Shown piece after piece: positions 18,187-26,763 of a DNA stretch of 47,103 nucleotides (position 1 is the first letter of the stretch; each line of letters opens with the position of its first letter). The notes beneath the pieces are model-generated. The model saw nothing but the letters and a program-made list of their open reading frames with translations. It was not told where the DNA came from and ran no database searches. Origin of the DNA: Parendozoicomonas verongulae. GTDB lineage: Bacteria; Pseudomonadota; Gammaproteobacteria; Pseudomonadales; Endozoicomonadaceae. The stretch is from the NCBI RefSeq assembly GCF_009711465.1, contig NZ_SMME01000853.1:1726-48828 (forward strand). Direction: 5' to 3'. A program made the translations under genes and the position numbers.

Positions 18187-19167
18187 TCAAGGCTTGAACA
18201 GCTTGCCCCGCACACTGGCTCGATATTGCCCCGGCGTTATTTCCATATGTTTCCGGAACACACGATTAAAGTAACCGGCATCACTGAAACCACACCGCAG
18301 GGCAATATCACCAATGTCCAGATTGGTGCTGTTCAGTAGATCACGGGCTGTTTCTATACGCAGGCGAATGAGCCATTGAGTCGGTGTCATGCCTGTTGCG
18401 TCCAGAAAACGGCGATTCAGAGTGCGTTGGCTCATGGTGAACAACCTGGCTACATTCTCCATAGAAATCACGTCCTGCTGATGCTCATGAAGCCACTGCT
18501 GCACCAGTACAATGGTCTCATCCGGGTGCGGGGCACTGGACTCAAAGGAATAAAACAGGTCGCTGTAGCGGCGGCGGATTTCCGGTGAAAACTGTTGCTC
18601 CACCCGGGCGGAGATACTTTGTCCGAACAGAGATTCGATCAGGTGTATAGTCAGGTCTGCAATCGAATTCACGCTTCCTGCACAAAACAACCTGCCCGAC
18701 TGGGTGATCAGGTGGTTCTGTTTTAATAACAGATCCGGAAACATCTTATGCAACAGGTTGAGATAGAACCAGTGGGTGGTGGCTGGCTTGCCATCCAAAA
18801 GCCCGGTCTGAGCCAATAGAAACACTCCCGTACCCGTGGCACATAGACGTGCCCCTCCTTCATGCTGCTGCTTTAACCACTCGCAGATATGTGGCCATTG
18901 ATCAGCTAGAGGTTTGGGGTTTCGCCAGAAAGAGGGAACGAAAATAATATCCGCCTGGGGTAAATCATCATAAGCCTGATCGGGAATCAGAGTCAGTCCA
19001 CCGGTTGTGATGACCGGAGCCGTTTTCTCGCCTACGATAATCAGCCTGGGAATCGCACTTCTCTGGCGACTTGCCCGGTGCATATGGCGAGCAGCGTTCA
19101 GCATCTCCAGAGGCAGTGTAAGGCTGGTGGCAATCATGCCATTGAGGGCCAGCAGGTAGACAGACAA
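18187..19167 (-). CDS. GlxA-family transcriptional regulator (DJ-1/PfpI-like plus AraC HTH)
   Basis: A 326-residue regulator. Residues about 1-170 form a DJ-1/PfpI (class I glutamine amidotransferase-like) sensor domain (IIFVPSFWRNP; LCATGTGVFLLAQTGLLDG; ATTHWFY). Residues about 225-320 form an AraC-type double helix-turn-helix ending in the signature IALRCGFSDAGYFNRVFRKHMEITPGQYR (first part read as two consecutive helices). GlxA members regulate catabolism of betaines, carnitine, arginine and others; the ligand here cannot be deduced. It is divergent from fabY with a 135-base intergenic region, but a functional link to fatty-acid synthesis is not implied by sequence. Confidence 0.88.
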   Translation of the reverse strand: MSVYLLALNGMIATSLTLPLEMLNAARHMHRASRQRSAIPRLIIVGEKTAPVITTGGLTLIPDQAYDDLPQADIIFVPSFWRNPKPLADQWPHICEWLKQQHEGGARLCATGTGVFLLAQTGLLDGKPATTHWFYLNLLHKMFPDLLLKQNHLITQSGRLFCAGSVNSIADLTIHLIESLFGQSISARVEQQFSPEIRRRYSDLFYSFESSAPHPDETIVLVQQWLHEHQQDVISMENVARLFTMSQRTLNRRFLDATGMTPTQWLIRLRIETARDLLNSTNLDIGDIALRCGFSDAGYFNRVFRKHMEITPGQYRASVRGKLFKP

Positions 19168-19201
19168 GTCACGCTCCTAAATAAAACAAGGTTACATATG
19201 G

Positions 19202-19218
19202 CTAATTAGTATCATTAG
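19202..19218. promoter_or_regulatory. Small inverted repeat in the glxA-like/fabY divergent region
   Basis: CTAAT (19202-19206) and ATTAG (19214-19218) flank a seven-base spacer, between the two divergent starts. It could be an operator for the AraC-type regulator, but arms of five bases are weak evidence. Confidence 0.25.
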
Positions 19219-19302
19219 ATGGCCGAAAAGTTCAATCACTTGGAAATAATGGGGAATAAACTTCTGTCATCATTTTGAAATTTATTCAGGTCGAGGTTGC
19301 GC

Positions 19303-21153
19303 ATGTCCCGACTCTCTACACGTTTACCCCTGATCGTTGCTCAGGGTGGCATCGGCCCGGCTGGCCGTACGTCCGGCTTTCACGCCTATCGCCGGCTGGT
19401 TATGGATAAAATGGACACGGCTGATGCCATGGCCACCCTGAACAGCTTGTCTCGCCTCACAGGAATTAAGGCAGATGACCGCGATGGTCTGCTGAATGCC
19501 ACGCTGGTACGCAAGCTGGATGGCACCCTGTTTGATGCTGATGCTGTGCTGCGCCATAAGGCTTTGAACACCAAGGGTGCCAGCGAAATGCTGCTGTCTC
19601 GCAAACAGCTGCCAATCCCTGTTCCCGCCTCCTGGCAGGTGACCGATACGCAAGACAAGGCACTGGTTAAGGTCACTATCCCGGAAGGACAGCCCATGCT
19701 GATCCCGGAAACGTTTGCTCTGCCTGTTCATGCAGCGGGTCAGTTGCCCACCGGTTTTCGCCCCGAGAAGCTTTATGCGTCCCGTAACCATCCCCGAGGG
19801 TTGGCAATGACGGTTTACGGTGCATCTGATGCTGTCAGCTCCATGGGCGTTGACTGGGATGTGCTGGATAAACTGGTCTCACCTGAGCAGGTGTCTGTGT
19901 ACGCGGGCAGCAGCATGAGTCAGCTTGATCAGAACGGCAATGGCGGTTTGCTACAGGCACGACTGAAGGGCAAACGTGTAACGTCTAAACAGTTGCCTCT
20001 GGGCTTTGCGGAAATGCCTGCTGATTTTGTGAATGCCTATATTCTCGGCAGTCTGGGTTCCACCGGTACCAGCATGGGGGCCTGCGCCACGTTCCTTTAT
20101 AACCTGCGCCATGCTGTGGATGATATCCAGAGTGGTCGCACTCGCGTGGCTCTGGTGGGCAACAGTGAAGCACCTATCACACCCGAAGTGATTGAAGGTT
20201 ACGCGACAATGGGAGCCTTGGCTTCAGACAAGGCCTTGCGTGCTCTGGAAGGGCTGGCGGAATCTGCAGAGCCCGATTACCGCAAGGCTTGCCGTCCATT
20301 TGGTGAAAACTGCGGATTTACCCTGGCGGAGTCTGCCCAGTTCTTTGTGCTGATGGATGATGAACTGGCGCTTGAAGTGGGGGCTGAGATTCTGGGTTCT
20401 GTTGCTGGTGTGTTTGTGAATGCTGATGGCCCCAAGAAATCTATCTCCGGTCCCGGTGCCGGTAACTACCTGACTGTTGCCCGTGCTGCAGCCCTTGGCC
20501 GCAATATTCTGGGTGATGAATCTCTCCAGCGTCGTTCCTTTGTTCAGGCTCACGGTACAGGTACCGCCCAGAATCGTGTGACGGAATCGGCCATTCTCGA
20601 TGATGTGGCTGCAGCCTTTAGCATTGAAAACTGGACAGTGAGTGCGGTGAAGAGTTACGTGGGCCACTCTCTGGCAACGGCTGCAGCAGATCAGATGATG
20701 TCCACCCTCGGTGCCTGGCGTCACGGTGTTATTCCGGGTATCCAGACCATCGGCGGCGTGCTGGCAGATGATATTCATAATCAGAACCTGAACCTGCTGA
20801 CGGATCACTTGGAAACCGGTGTCAACGGTATGGATATGGCGCTGCTGAATGCCAAAGGCTTTGGCGGTAACAATGCCACGGCGACGGTGATTGCACCCCA
20901 TAAAACTCAGGACATGCTGGAACGTCGTTATGGCAAAGAAGCCATGGCATTATGGGCCGCACGCAATGAGCGGGTATCTGCCAGGCAGGCAGAAGCTGAG
21001 AGCCTGAAACAGACTGGTGAAGATTCTCCGATCTATAACTTTGGGGAAGGGGTGATTACCCCGGAAGAGGTTTCTGTTTCCCGTGAGAAGGTTGTTTTGC
21101 AGGGGCGTGAGGTGCAATTGCCTACAGAAAACCCTTTTAGCGATTATTGCTGA
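19303..21153 (+). CDS. fabY: Beta-ketoacyl-ACP synthase FabY
   Basis: A 616-residue condensing enzyme resembling Pseudomonas FabY, which replaces FabH in starting fatty-acid synthesis by condensing acetyl-CoA with malonyl-ACP. Thiolase-fold residues are present: nucleophile C261 (GACATF), H417 (HGTGTAQN), K450 and H455 (GHSLATAAADQ), and the C-terminal NAKGFGGNNAT loop. ATG 19303 is chosen over TTG 19297 because GAGG lies seven bases upstream and homologues begin MSRL. The protein is longer than FabB/FabF (about 410), with an N-terminal extension typical of FabY. It is probably monocistronic. Confidence 0.9.
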   Translation: MSRLSTRLPLIVAQGGIGPAGRTSGFHAYRRLVMDKMDTADAMATLNSLSRLTGIKADDRDGLLNATLVRKLDGTLFDADAVLRHKALNTKGASEMLLSRKQLPIPVPASWQVTDTQDKALVKVTIPEGQPMLIPETFALPVHAAGQLPTGFRPEKLYASRNHPRGLAMTVYGASDAVSSMGVDWDVLDKLVSPEQVSVYAGSSMSQLDQNGNGGLLQARLKGKRVTSKQLPLGFAEMPADFVNAYILGSLGSTGTSMGACATFLYNLRHAVDDIQSGRTRVALVGNSEAPITPEVIEGYATMGALASDKALRALEGLAESAEPDYRKACRPFGENCGFTLAESAQFFVLMDDELALEVGAEILGSVAGVFVNADGPKKSISGPGAGNYLTVARAAALGRNILGDESLQRRSFVQAHGTGTAQNRVTESAILDDVAAAFSIENWTVSAVKSYVGHSLATAAADQMMSTLGAWRHGVIPGIQTIGGVLADDIHNQNLNLLTDHLETGVNGMDMALLNAKGFGGNNATATVIAPHKTQDMLERRYGKEAMALWAARNERVSARQAEAESLKQTGEDSPIYNFGEGVITPEEVSVSREKVVLQGREVQLPTENPFSDYC

Positions 21154-21174
21154 TAAAATAACCTGTCGTGTCCC

Positions 21175-21204
21175 GCGCCGATGGATTTTCTTGTCCTGCG
21201 GCGC
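21175..21204. terminator. Possible hairpin between fabY and the CxxC protein gene
   Basis: GCGCCG (21175-21180) pairs with CGGCGC (21199-21204) across an 18-base loop, between convergent genes. The GC arms are perfect but the loop is long and no T-run follows, so this is a weak terminator call. Confidence 0.3.
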
Positions 21205-21229
21205 TCGTCGACTCTCCAGGGTTGCATAC

Positions 21230-21514
21230 TCAGGCTTCTAAAACTTCTTTAACCAGCTTGAAGTAAATAGTAAACACTTCAGGCGTTTGTCCTTCCCGCT
21301 CCACCACAAAAAACGGCGCTTTGTCGACTCCCAGTAAGCTGGAGAGTTGCATGCCTTCACTGCCTGGATCATCTTCCCGGGCTTCTACGATACGGCTGAT
21401 GCTGTTGATATGGCCGGAGCTTTCCAGTTTTTCCATCACCTGCACGCATTTCTGACAAGGGCTGCCGTCCATCATGATTTTTTTGACCATGGTGATTTTT
21501 GCGGGCGATAACAT
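21230..21514 (-). CDS. Small thioredoxin/glutaredoxin-like CxxC protein
   Basis: A 94-residue protein with SPCQKC (C20, C23) near the N-terminus, then a helix (VQVMEKLESSG) and, near residue 66, APFFVV, a cis-proline-like turn, in the order expected of a thioredoxin fold. It is probably a cytoplasmic thiol-disulfide protein; the substrate is unknown. ATG 21514 has AGG about seven bases upstream, but ATG 21490 (MVKKIMM), closer to the first strand, is also plausible. It is divergent from thrH and convergent with fabY. Confidence 0.7.
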   Translation of the reverse strand: MLSPAKITMVKKIMMDGSPCQKCVQVMEKLESSGHINSISRIVEAREDDPGSEGMQLSSLLGVDKAPFFVVEREGQTPEVFTIYFKLVKEVLEA

Positions 21515-21706
21515 GGTGATACCTGTATTCGTTATTGTTGATCTGCTCTATTGGCAAAGTGTACCAATGGCTCGACAGTGCAGGATAATAATAAAGAAGC
21601 ATAAAAATATAACCTTGAATCAGGCTTGGGGGGACGTTAGAGTTCAGTCGTATAAATACCTGTAATATCGGACATAATAAAAAGTACGTTAAGCTGGGGA
21701 GTGGCT

Positions 21707-22324
21707 ATGGAGATTGCATGTCTTGATCTGGAAGGGGTTCTGATACCAGAAATCTGGATTCGCTTCGCCGAACAAACCGGCATTGAAGAGCTGAAAGCCA
21801 CTACGCGAGATATCCCTGATTATGACGAGCTGATGAAAATGCGGCTCTCTATTCTGGAAAAGCATGGTCTTGGGATTCGTGAGATTCAGGCCGTGATTGC
21901 AGAAATGGCTCCCATGCCCGGAGCGCGTTCCTTTATTGACTGGCTCCGTGAGCATTTTCAGGTGGTGATTCTTTCCGATACCTTTTATGAATTTGCCCAG
22001 CCATTCATGCGTCAGCTGGGTTTCCCAACGCTGCTCTGCCATAAACTGACGGTTGCTGAGAGTGGTCATGTTGAGGATTATAAAATTCGTCAGCCGGACC
22101 CTAAACGTTGCTCAGTGCAGGCATTCCATAGCTTGAACTATCGGGTGCTTGCAGCAGGGGATTCTTACAATGATACGTCTATGCTTTCCGAGGCCGAAGC
22201 TGGGATTTTATTTAAGGCACCAGATAATGTGATTGCTGAGTTTCCCCAGTTTCCGGCAGTGGATACTTATGAGGCGTTGAAGATGGAGTTTTGCAAGGCC
22301 AGTGAACGGGATTTGAATCCTTAA
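21707..22324 (+). CDS. thrH: Phosphoserine phosphatase / homoserine phosphotransferase ThrH
   Basis: A 205-residue HAD-superfamily enzyme very close to Pseudomonas aeruginosa ThrH. It hydrolyses phosphoserine and can move the phosphate to homoserine, linking serine and threonine synthesis. HAD motifs: D7-L-E9 in CLDLEG, motif II LSDTFYEF, a lysine in DYKIRQPDPKR, and motif IV AAGDSYND. ATG 21707 (MEIACLDLEG) is chosen; GGGGAG lies five bases upstream and homologues start here, although GTG 21701 is in frame. Confidence 0.95.
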   Translation: MEIACLDLEGVLIPEIWIRFAEQTGIEELKATTRDIPDYDELMKMRLSILEKHGLGIREIQAVIAEMAPMPGARSFIDWLREHFQVVILSDTFYEFAQPFMRQLGFPTLLCHKLTVAESGHVEDYKIRQPDPKRCSVQAFHSLNYRVLAAGDSYNDTSMLSEAEAGILFKAPDNVIAEFPQFPAVDTYEALKMEFCKASERDLNP

Positions 22325-22340
22325 CCCACTGTCTACCATT

Positions 22341-22376
22341 CATGTGTTGGGTTGTCGAGGTACAACCCAACACATG
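22341..22376. terminator. Perfect 15-bp hairpin terminator between thrH and pabB
   Basis: CATGTGTTGGGTTGT (22341-22355) and ACAACCCAACACATG (22362-22376) are exact complements with a six-base loop. It lies between two convergent genes; on the plus strand it is followed by a T-rich GATTATTTCTT. It is very probably a shared transcription terminator. Confidence 0.75.
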
Positions 22377-22385
22377 GATTATTTC

Positions 22386-23789
22386 TTACTCACTTTCAGA
22401 AAAAAACTCTTCTAACCCACGAATAAGGTTGCGAACTTTGGTGACAGACTCTTCATACTCGCTCTCGCATTCAGAGTCCGCAACAATCGCACCGCCACCC
22501 CAGCAGCTGATCTCCTTGCCATCGGCGACGAGTGTGCGGATGGGGATATTTGTGTCCATTCTTCCATTGCAACTGATATAGCCGATAGCACCGCAGTATA
22601 CAGAGCGGGCGTCAGGTTCCAGCTCGCGGATAATTTCCATCGCCCGAATTTTGGGGGCGCCTGTTACGGAACCTCCAGGGAAAGCATCCCTCAGCAAATC
22701 AATGTTGCTGCGGTTGTCTGCAAGCTCGCCGGTGATAGTGCTGACCATATGGTGCACGTTGGCATAGCTTTCCAGGCCAAACAGAGTGGGTACACGAATA
22801 CTGCCGGGTGTGCAGTTGCGGCCAAGATCATTGCGCAATAAATCCACAATCATCAGATTTTCAGCACGATCTTTGGTGCTGGTAAGCAGTTCATTGGCGA
22901 ACGCTTTGTCTTGGACAGGGGTTTCCCCCCTTGGTCGTGTACCTTTGATGGGCTTGGTTTCAATTTGGCGGTTTTCTGAGAGCAACAGGCGCTCAGGTGA
23001 GTGACTCAGAATTTTTAACTGTGGGAAATCCAGATAGGCGGAAAATGGTGTAGGCGTAATTGTCCGCAGCTTCTTATAAGCCTGCCATGGGTCGCCGGAA
23101 TAAGAAGCGGAGAACTTCTGGGTGAGGTTAACCTGATAGCAGTCGCCAGAGCCAATCCATTCCTGAATACGATTGAAGGAATCGTGATAACGTTCCCGCG
23201 TGATAGCTGGCTGAAAGGCACTGTCCAGACTGAATGCAGGCTGCTCGTTCTCTCGTCCACCCTTGTATTCGGATAACAGAGTTAAAATCTGCTGTTTTTT
23301 CTCTTCTTCCATGGATGGATGAAAGAACAGTTCCGTAGTTTTCTTATGGTGATCGGTTATCACCGCCCAGAGATACAGGCCCACAACCATGTCTGGCTGG
23401 TTTTGCTTCCTTGGAGGAATACGGCCAGGTTCCAGCAGGTGATTGAGTTCATAACCCCAAAAGCCTGCGAGACCACCGGCAAAGGGCAAGTGGCTGAAGT
23501 TCTGGTCTTCAAGGGTTTGCAGTTGTTGATTAAGGGTTTCAAAAATCGTGTGAGTACTGTGTGAAGATGTTTTGTTATTGTGGTCATAGACGACAATAGT
23601 CTCACCATCGACGACAGTCACCAGCTCGGGAGCTGCTGTGATAATGTCGAAGCGGCTCGCGCTGGATGTAGGCGCGGGCTGGGGTTTGCTTTTGGTGTTG
23701 TCAGAACTGTCGAGCAATAACGCATAACCAAGTGGTCGCAGAGGCTCGAGCCAGTCAGCCGGGTCGGGGCGATAGGGCAAATGAGGCAC
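22386..23789 (-). CDS. pabB: Aminodeoxychorismate synthase component I (PabB)
   Basis: Converts chorismate and glutamine-derived ammonia to 4-amino-4-deoxychorismate for folate synthesis, with PabA. The chorismate-binding fold ends with TGAPKIRAMEII and YCGAIGYI. PIKGT carries K282, the lysine that forms the covalent intermediate in PabB, where anthranilate synthase TrpE has alanine; this identifies PabB rather than TrpE. GTG 23789 is preferred (VPHLPYRPDPAD aligns with the start of homologues, and AAGGCG lies about nine bases upstream), giving 467 residues. The frame stays open to a GTG at 23870, adding 27 residues unlike the family. Confidence 0.92.
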   Translation of the reverse strand: MPHLPYRPDPADWLEPLRPLGYALLLDSSDNTKSKPQPAPTSSASRFDIITAAPELVTVVDGETIVVYDHNNKTSSHSTHTIFETLNQQLQTLEDQNFSHLPFAGGLAGFWGYELNHLLEPGRIPPRKQNQPDMVVGLYLWAVITDHHKKTTELFFHPSMEEEKKQQILTLLSEYKGGRENEQPAFSLDSAFQPAITRERYHDSFNRIQEWIGSGDCYQVNLTQKFSASYSGDPWQAYKKLRTITPTPFSAYLDFPQLKILSHSPERLLLSENRQIETKPIKGTRPRGETPVQDKAFANELLTSTKDRAENLMIVDLLRNDLGRNCTPGSIRVPTLFGLESYANVHHMVSTITGELADNRSNIDLLRDAFPGGSVTGAPKIRAMEIIRELEPDARSVYCGAIGYISCNGRMDTNIPIRTLVADGKEISCWGGGAIVADSECESEYEESVTKVRNLIRGLEEFFSESE

Positions 23790-23876
23790 AGAATAGAACG
23801 CCTTGTAATAACTTCTGCAGGCATTGTACTTGTAGCTATAGAACAGGAAAAGAGCAGAGAGCGGAATCACGGCAGA

Positions 23877-23886
23877 TTGTCGACAA
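23877..23886. promoter_or_regulatory. Palindromic operator 1 for the GntR regulator
   Basis: TTGTCGACAA is a perfect palindrome and fits the TNGTNNNACNA-like half-site pattern of FCD-type GntR regulators. It lies just upstream of a TTGACG -35 box and 73 bases (centre to centre) from an identical site at 23950-23959, about seven helical turns. Confidence 0.65.
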
Positions 23887-23893
23887 CCTTTTC

Positions 23894-23922
23894 TTGACGA
23901 TACGTGTTTGCCGCAATAAGCT
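23894..23922 (+). promoter_or_regulatory. Candidate promoter of the gntR-prp-mms operon
   Basis: TTGACG (23894-23899) is a good -35 box. A-T rich bases CAATAAGCT at 23914-23922 give a weak -10 at 15-17 base spacing. The two operators flank this pair. Confidence 0.35.
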
Positions 23923-23947
23923 CACAGCCATCCTGAAAATAACAACA

Positions 23948-23961
23948 AATTGTCGACAATT
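23948..23961. promoter_or_regulatory. Palindromic operator 2 for the GntR regulator
   Basis: AATTGTCGACAATT is a perfect 14-base palindrome that includes the same TTGTCGACAA core as site 1. It ends 11 bases before the regulator start codon, where binding would block initiation or early elongation, consistent with autoregulation of the whole operon. Confidence 0.7.
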
Positions 23962-23972
23962 CTCTGGGCGTT

Positions 23973-24674
23973 ATGGTTGCTGGTTCTTCACGCACATTAT
24001 CCGATCAGCTGTTTAAGCAATTGCAACAGGCGATAGTGCGTGGGGACATTCCTGCCAACACCCGTTTGAGTGAAACCAGCCTGGCCAGCCAGTACGGTGT
24101 CAGCCGTGGGCCACTGCGTGAGGCTATTCATCGTCTGGAAGGGCGCCGGCTGGTTGTTCGTACCCCCCATAGCGGTACCCGTGTTGTTTCCCTGAATCAT
24201 GAAGAGCTGATCCATATCTATCAGGTGCGTGAGGTACTTGAGGGGTTAGCCTGCCGCCTTGCTGCAAAGAATATGACCGAAGATCAGGTAGCGGATATGT
24301 ACACTTTGCTGGATGAACATAGCCAGCAGGTGGATTTTCGAGAAGGTGTCGCCTATTTCCAGGCAGAGGGGGACCTGGACTTTCATTATCGGATTGTTAT
24401 GGCCTCTGGCAACCAGCGCTTGATTGACAATCTCTGCGGCGAGCTTTACCACCTGGTGCGTATGTATCGCTACCAGACCAGTACCAGCCCCAGACGCCCG
24501 GAAAAAGCGTTCCGCGAACACCGCCAGATTGTGGATGCTCTCGCCGATAGGGACAGTGAAATGGCTGAATTACTGATGCGCAGGCATATACGCACAGCTC
24601 GGTTACGCCTTGAGCGCATGCACACACCAGCGAATAACAACAAAGAATACAGTGAGAGTGGAGCCGTCTTGTGA
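23973..24674 (+). CDS. GntR-family (FCD) transcriptional regulator of the prp operon
   Basis: A 233-residue regulator: an N-terminal winged helix (about 8-75, with [21 protein letters not shown] and the wing TPHSGTRV) and a C-terminal FCD ligand domain (about 85-220, with [14 protein letters not shown] and EHRQIVDAL, whose histidines and aspartate usually bind a metal). It is the first gene of the propionate operon, its stop overlaps the prpB GTG by four bases, and two matching palindromes sit in its promoter region, so local autoregulation is likely. By context the effector is probably a methylcitrate-cycle intermediate or propionate derivative. It is a different family from the sigma-54-dependent PrpR of enterobacteria. 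Confidence 0.9.
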   Translation: MVAGSSRTLSDQLFKQLQQAIVRGDIPANTRLSETSLASQYGVSRGPLREAIHRLEGRRLVVRTPHSGTRVVSLNHEELIHIYQVREVLEGLACRLAAKNMTEDQVADMYTLLDEHSQQVDFREGVAYFQAEGDLDFHYRIVMASGNQRLIDNLCGELYHLVRMYRYQTSTSPRRPEKAFREHRQIVDALADRDSEMAELLMRRHIRTARLRLERMHTPANNNKEYSESGAVL

Positions 24675-25582
24675 GTAAACCTATAAGTACATTGTCCCCC
24701 GGGCATCGGTTTCGTGATGCCGTTGAAGCGAATAACCCTCTGCAGGTCGTGGGTACCATCAATGCCTACACCGCGATGATGGCAGAGAAAGTAGGCCATC
24801 AGGCGATTTATCTCTCTGGTGGCGGTGTTGCGAATGCGTCCTATGGCTTACCGGATTTAGGTATGACCTCTCTGAACGACGTACTGGAAGACGTGCGTCG
24901 TATCACGTCCGCATCCAGTCTGCCTCTGCTGGTTGATATTGATACCGGGTGGGGTGGCGCTTTCAATATCGCCAAAACCATCATGGATATGGAAAAAGCC
25001 GGTGCTGCCGCCGTTCATATTGAGGATCAGGTCGCCCAGAAGCGTTGTGGCCATCGCCCGAATAAAGCCATTGTCTCTAAAGAAGAGATGGTGGATCGGG
25101 TTAAAGCTGCCGTTGATGCTCGCACCAACGATGACTTTGTGATTATGGCCCGCACTGATGCCTTGCAGGTAGAAGGGGTGGAAGCGGCTATCGAACGTGC
25201 CTGCCTGTGTGTGGAAGCCGGTGCTGATATGATTTTCCCGGAAGCCATGCACACGCTGGAAGAGTATCAGCGTTTTGTTGAGGCGGTTAAGGTACCAACT
25301 CTGGCTAATATTACCGAGTTTGGAGCTACGCCATTATTTAACTGTGAACAGCTGGACAGCGTCGGTATTGATTTGGTGCTCTATCCTCTCAGTGCCTTTC
25401 GCGCTATGAACAAGGCGGCGTTGAACGTGTATGAGACACTGCTCCGTGACGGTTCCCAGGAACAGGTTCTGGACGCTATGCAAAGCCGTATGGAACTGTA
25501 CGATTTTCTGGGTTATCACGATTACGAGCAAACGCTCGATCGGTTATTTGCTCAAGACAAAAATATACACAAAAACAAATAG
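24671..25582 (+). CDS. prpB: 2-methylisocitrate lyase
   Basis: A 303-residue enzyme cleaving 2-methylisocitrate into pyruvate and succinate, the last step of the methylcitrate cycle. It belongs to the isocitrate lyase/PEP mutase barrel; the catalytic loop KRCGHR holds C126, and DIDTGWGG and HIEDQ supply magnesium ligands. The start is GTG 24671 in the GTGA overlap with the regulator, meaning coupled translation. The length is close to E. coli PrpB (296). Confidence 0.96.
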   Translation: MSKPISTLSPGHRFRDAVEANNPLQVVGTINAYTAMMAEKVGHQAIYLSGGGVANASYGLPDLGMTSLNDVLEDVRRITSASSLPLLVDIDTGWGGAFNIAKTIMDMEKAGAAAVHIEDQVAQKRCGHRPNKAIVSKEEMVDRVKAAVDARTNDDFVIMARTDALQVEGVEAAIERACLCVEAGADMIFPEAMHTLEEYQRFVEAVKVPTLANITEFGATPLFNCEQLDSVGIDLVLYPLSAFRAMNKAALNVYETLLRDGSQEQVLDAMQSRMELYDFLGYHDYEQTLDRLFAQDKNIHKNK

Positions 25583-25620
25583 CAAACAACATTCTGACAG
25601 GTGGGTGGGGAGACGAATCA

Positions 25621-26748
25621 ATGGCTGAAGCTAAAAAGCTGAGCGGAGCAGGACTGCGCGGACAATCTGCAGGTGAGACTGCTCTGTGTACCGTAGGTAA
25701 AACCGGTGCCGGGCTGACCTACCGCGGTTACGATATCAATGTATTGGCGGATAAAGCTCAGTTTGAAGAAGTGGCCTATCTGCTGCTCTACGGCAAACTG
25801 CCTGATCAGGCTGAACTGAGTGTTTATAAAGCTCGCCTGAAAAACATGCGTGCACTGCCGTCAGCACTGAAAACGGTTCTGGAACAGATTCCTGCATCTG
25901 CACACCCTATGGATGTCATGCGCACCGGCTGTTCCATGCTGGGTAACCTGGAAACCGAACAGGGTTTTGACGAGCAGCTGGACCATATTGACCGGCTGCT
26001 GGCAATTTTCCCGGGTATGATTAACTACTGGTACAACTTCAGCCATAACGGTATTCCCATAGAGACGGAAACGGACGCTGACTCTATTGCAGAGCAGTTC
26101 CTCTGGACTCTCCACAATAAGAAACCGGAGCCTCTCCATGTGAAGGTGATGCATGCCTCACTGATTCTATATGCCGAGCATGAGTTTAACGCTTCCACCT
26201 TTACCGCCCGTGTGTGTGGCTCCACACTTTCCGATATTCATAGCTGTGTCACAGGTGCAATCGGCTCCCTGCGTGGCCCGCTCCACGGTGGTGCCAATGA
26301 AGCGGCAATGGATATGATTGAACAATGGTCGTCTGCCGATGAAGCGGAAGAGGCCATCCTCGGTATGCTGGCCCGTAAAGACAAGATTATGGGCTTTGGC
26401 CATGCTATTTACCGGGAGTCTGACCCTCGTAACGCCATTATCAAAGAGTGGTCGAAGACGCTTTCCGAAGAGGTAGGCGACACGCGCCTGTACGCGATAT
26501 CCGAACGGGTTGAATCAGTGATGTGGCGGGAGAAGAAACTGTTCTGTAATGCCGACTTTTTCCACGCTTCGGCCTACAACTTTATGGATATTCCTACCAA
26601 ACTGTTTACTCCGATTTTCGTTTGCTCCCGTGTGGCCGGATGGACGGCCCATGTGATGGAGCAGCGCTCTAACAATCGAATCATTCGCCCGTCTGCAGAT
26701 TATACCGGGCCTGAAAATGCTGAATGGGTGGATATCGAGAACCGTTAA
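25621..26748 (+). CDS. prpC: 2-methylcitrate synthase
   Basis: A 375-residue citrate-synthase-fold enzyme condensing propionyl-CoA with oxaloacetate. The catalytic triad is visible: H222 (PLHGGANEAAMD), H261 (GFGHAIYRESDPR) and D312 (DFFHASAYNFM). The short length and placement between prpB and acnD favour methylcitrate synthase over the TCA-cycle GltA. A GGTGGGTGGGGAG ribosome region lies upstream of ATG 25621. Confidence 0.95.
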   Translation: MAEAKKLSGAGLRGQSAGETALCTVGKTGAGLTYRGYDINVLADKAQFEEVAYLLLYGKLPDQAELSVYKARLKNMRALPSALKTVLEQIPASAHPMDVMRTGCSMLGNLETEQGFDEQLDHIDRLLAIFPGMINYWYNFSHNGIPIETETDADSIAEQFLWTLHNKKPEPLHVKVMHASLILYAEHEFNASTFTARVCGSTLSDIHSCVTGAIGSLRGPLHGGANEAAMDMIEQWSSADEAEEAILGMLARKDKIMGFGHAIYRESDPRNAIIKEWSKTLSEEVGDTRLYAISERVESVMWREKKLFCNADFFHASAYNFMDIPTKLFTPIFVCSRVAGWTAHVMEQRSNNRIIRPSADYTGPENAEWVDIENR

Positions 26749-26763
26749 TTGGGTCGTGTTGTT

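Noticed and set aside
20224-20901. 225-codon minus-strand frame inside fabY
   Set aside because: It is antisense to the FabY active-site region, with low-complexity-like composition and no ribosome site considered convincing.
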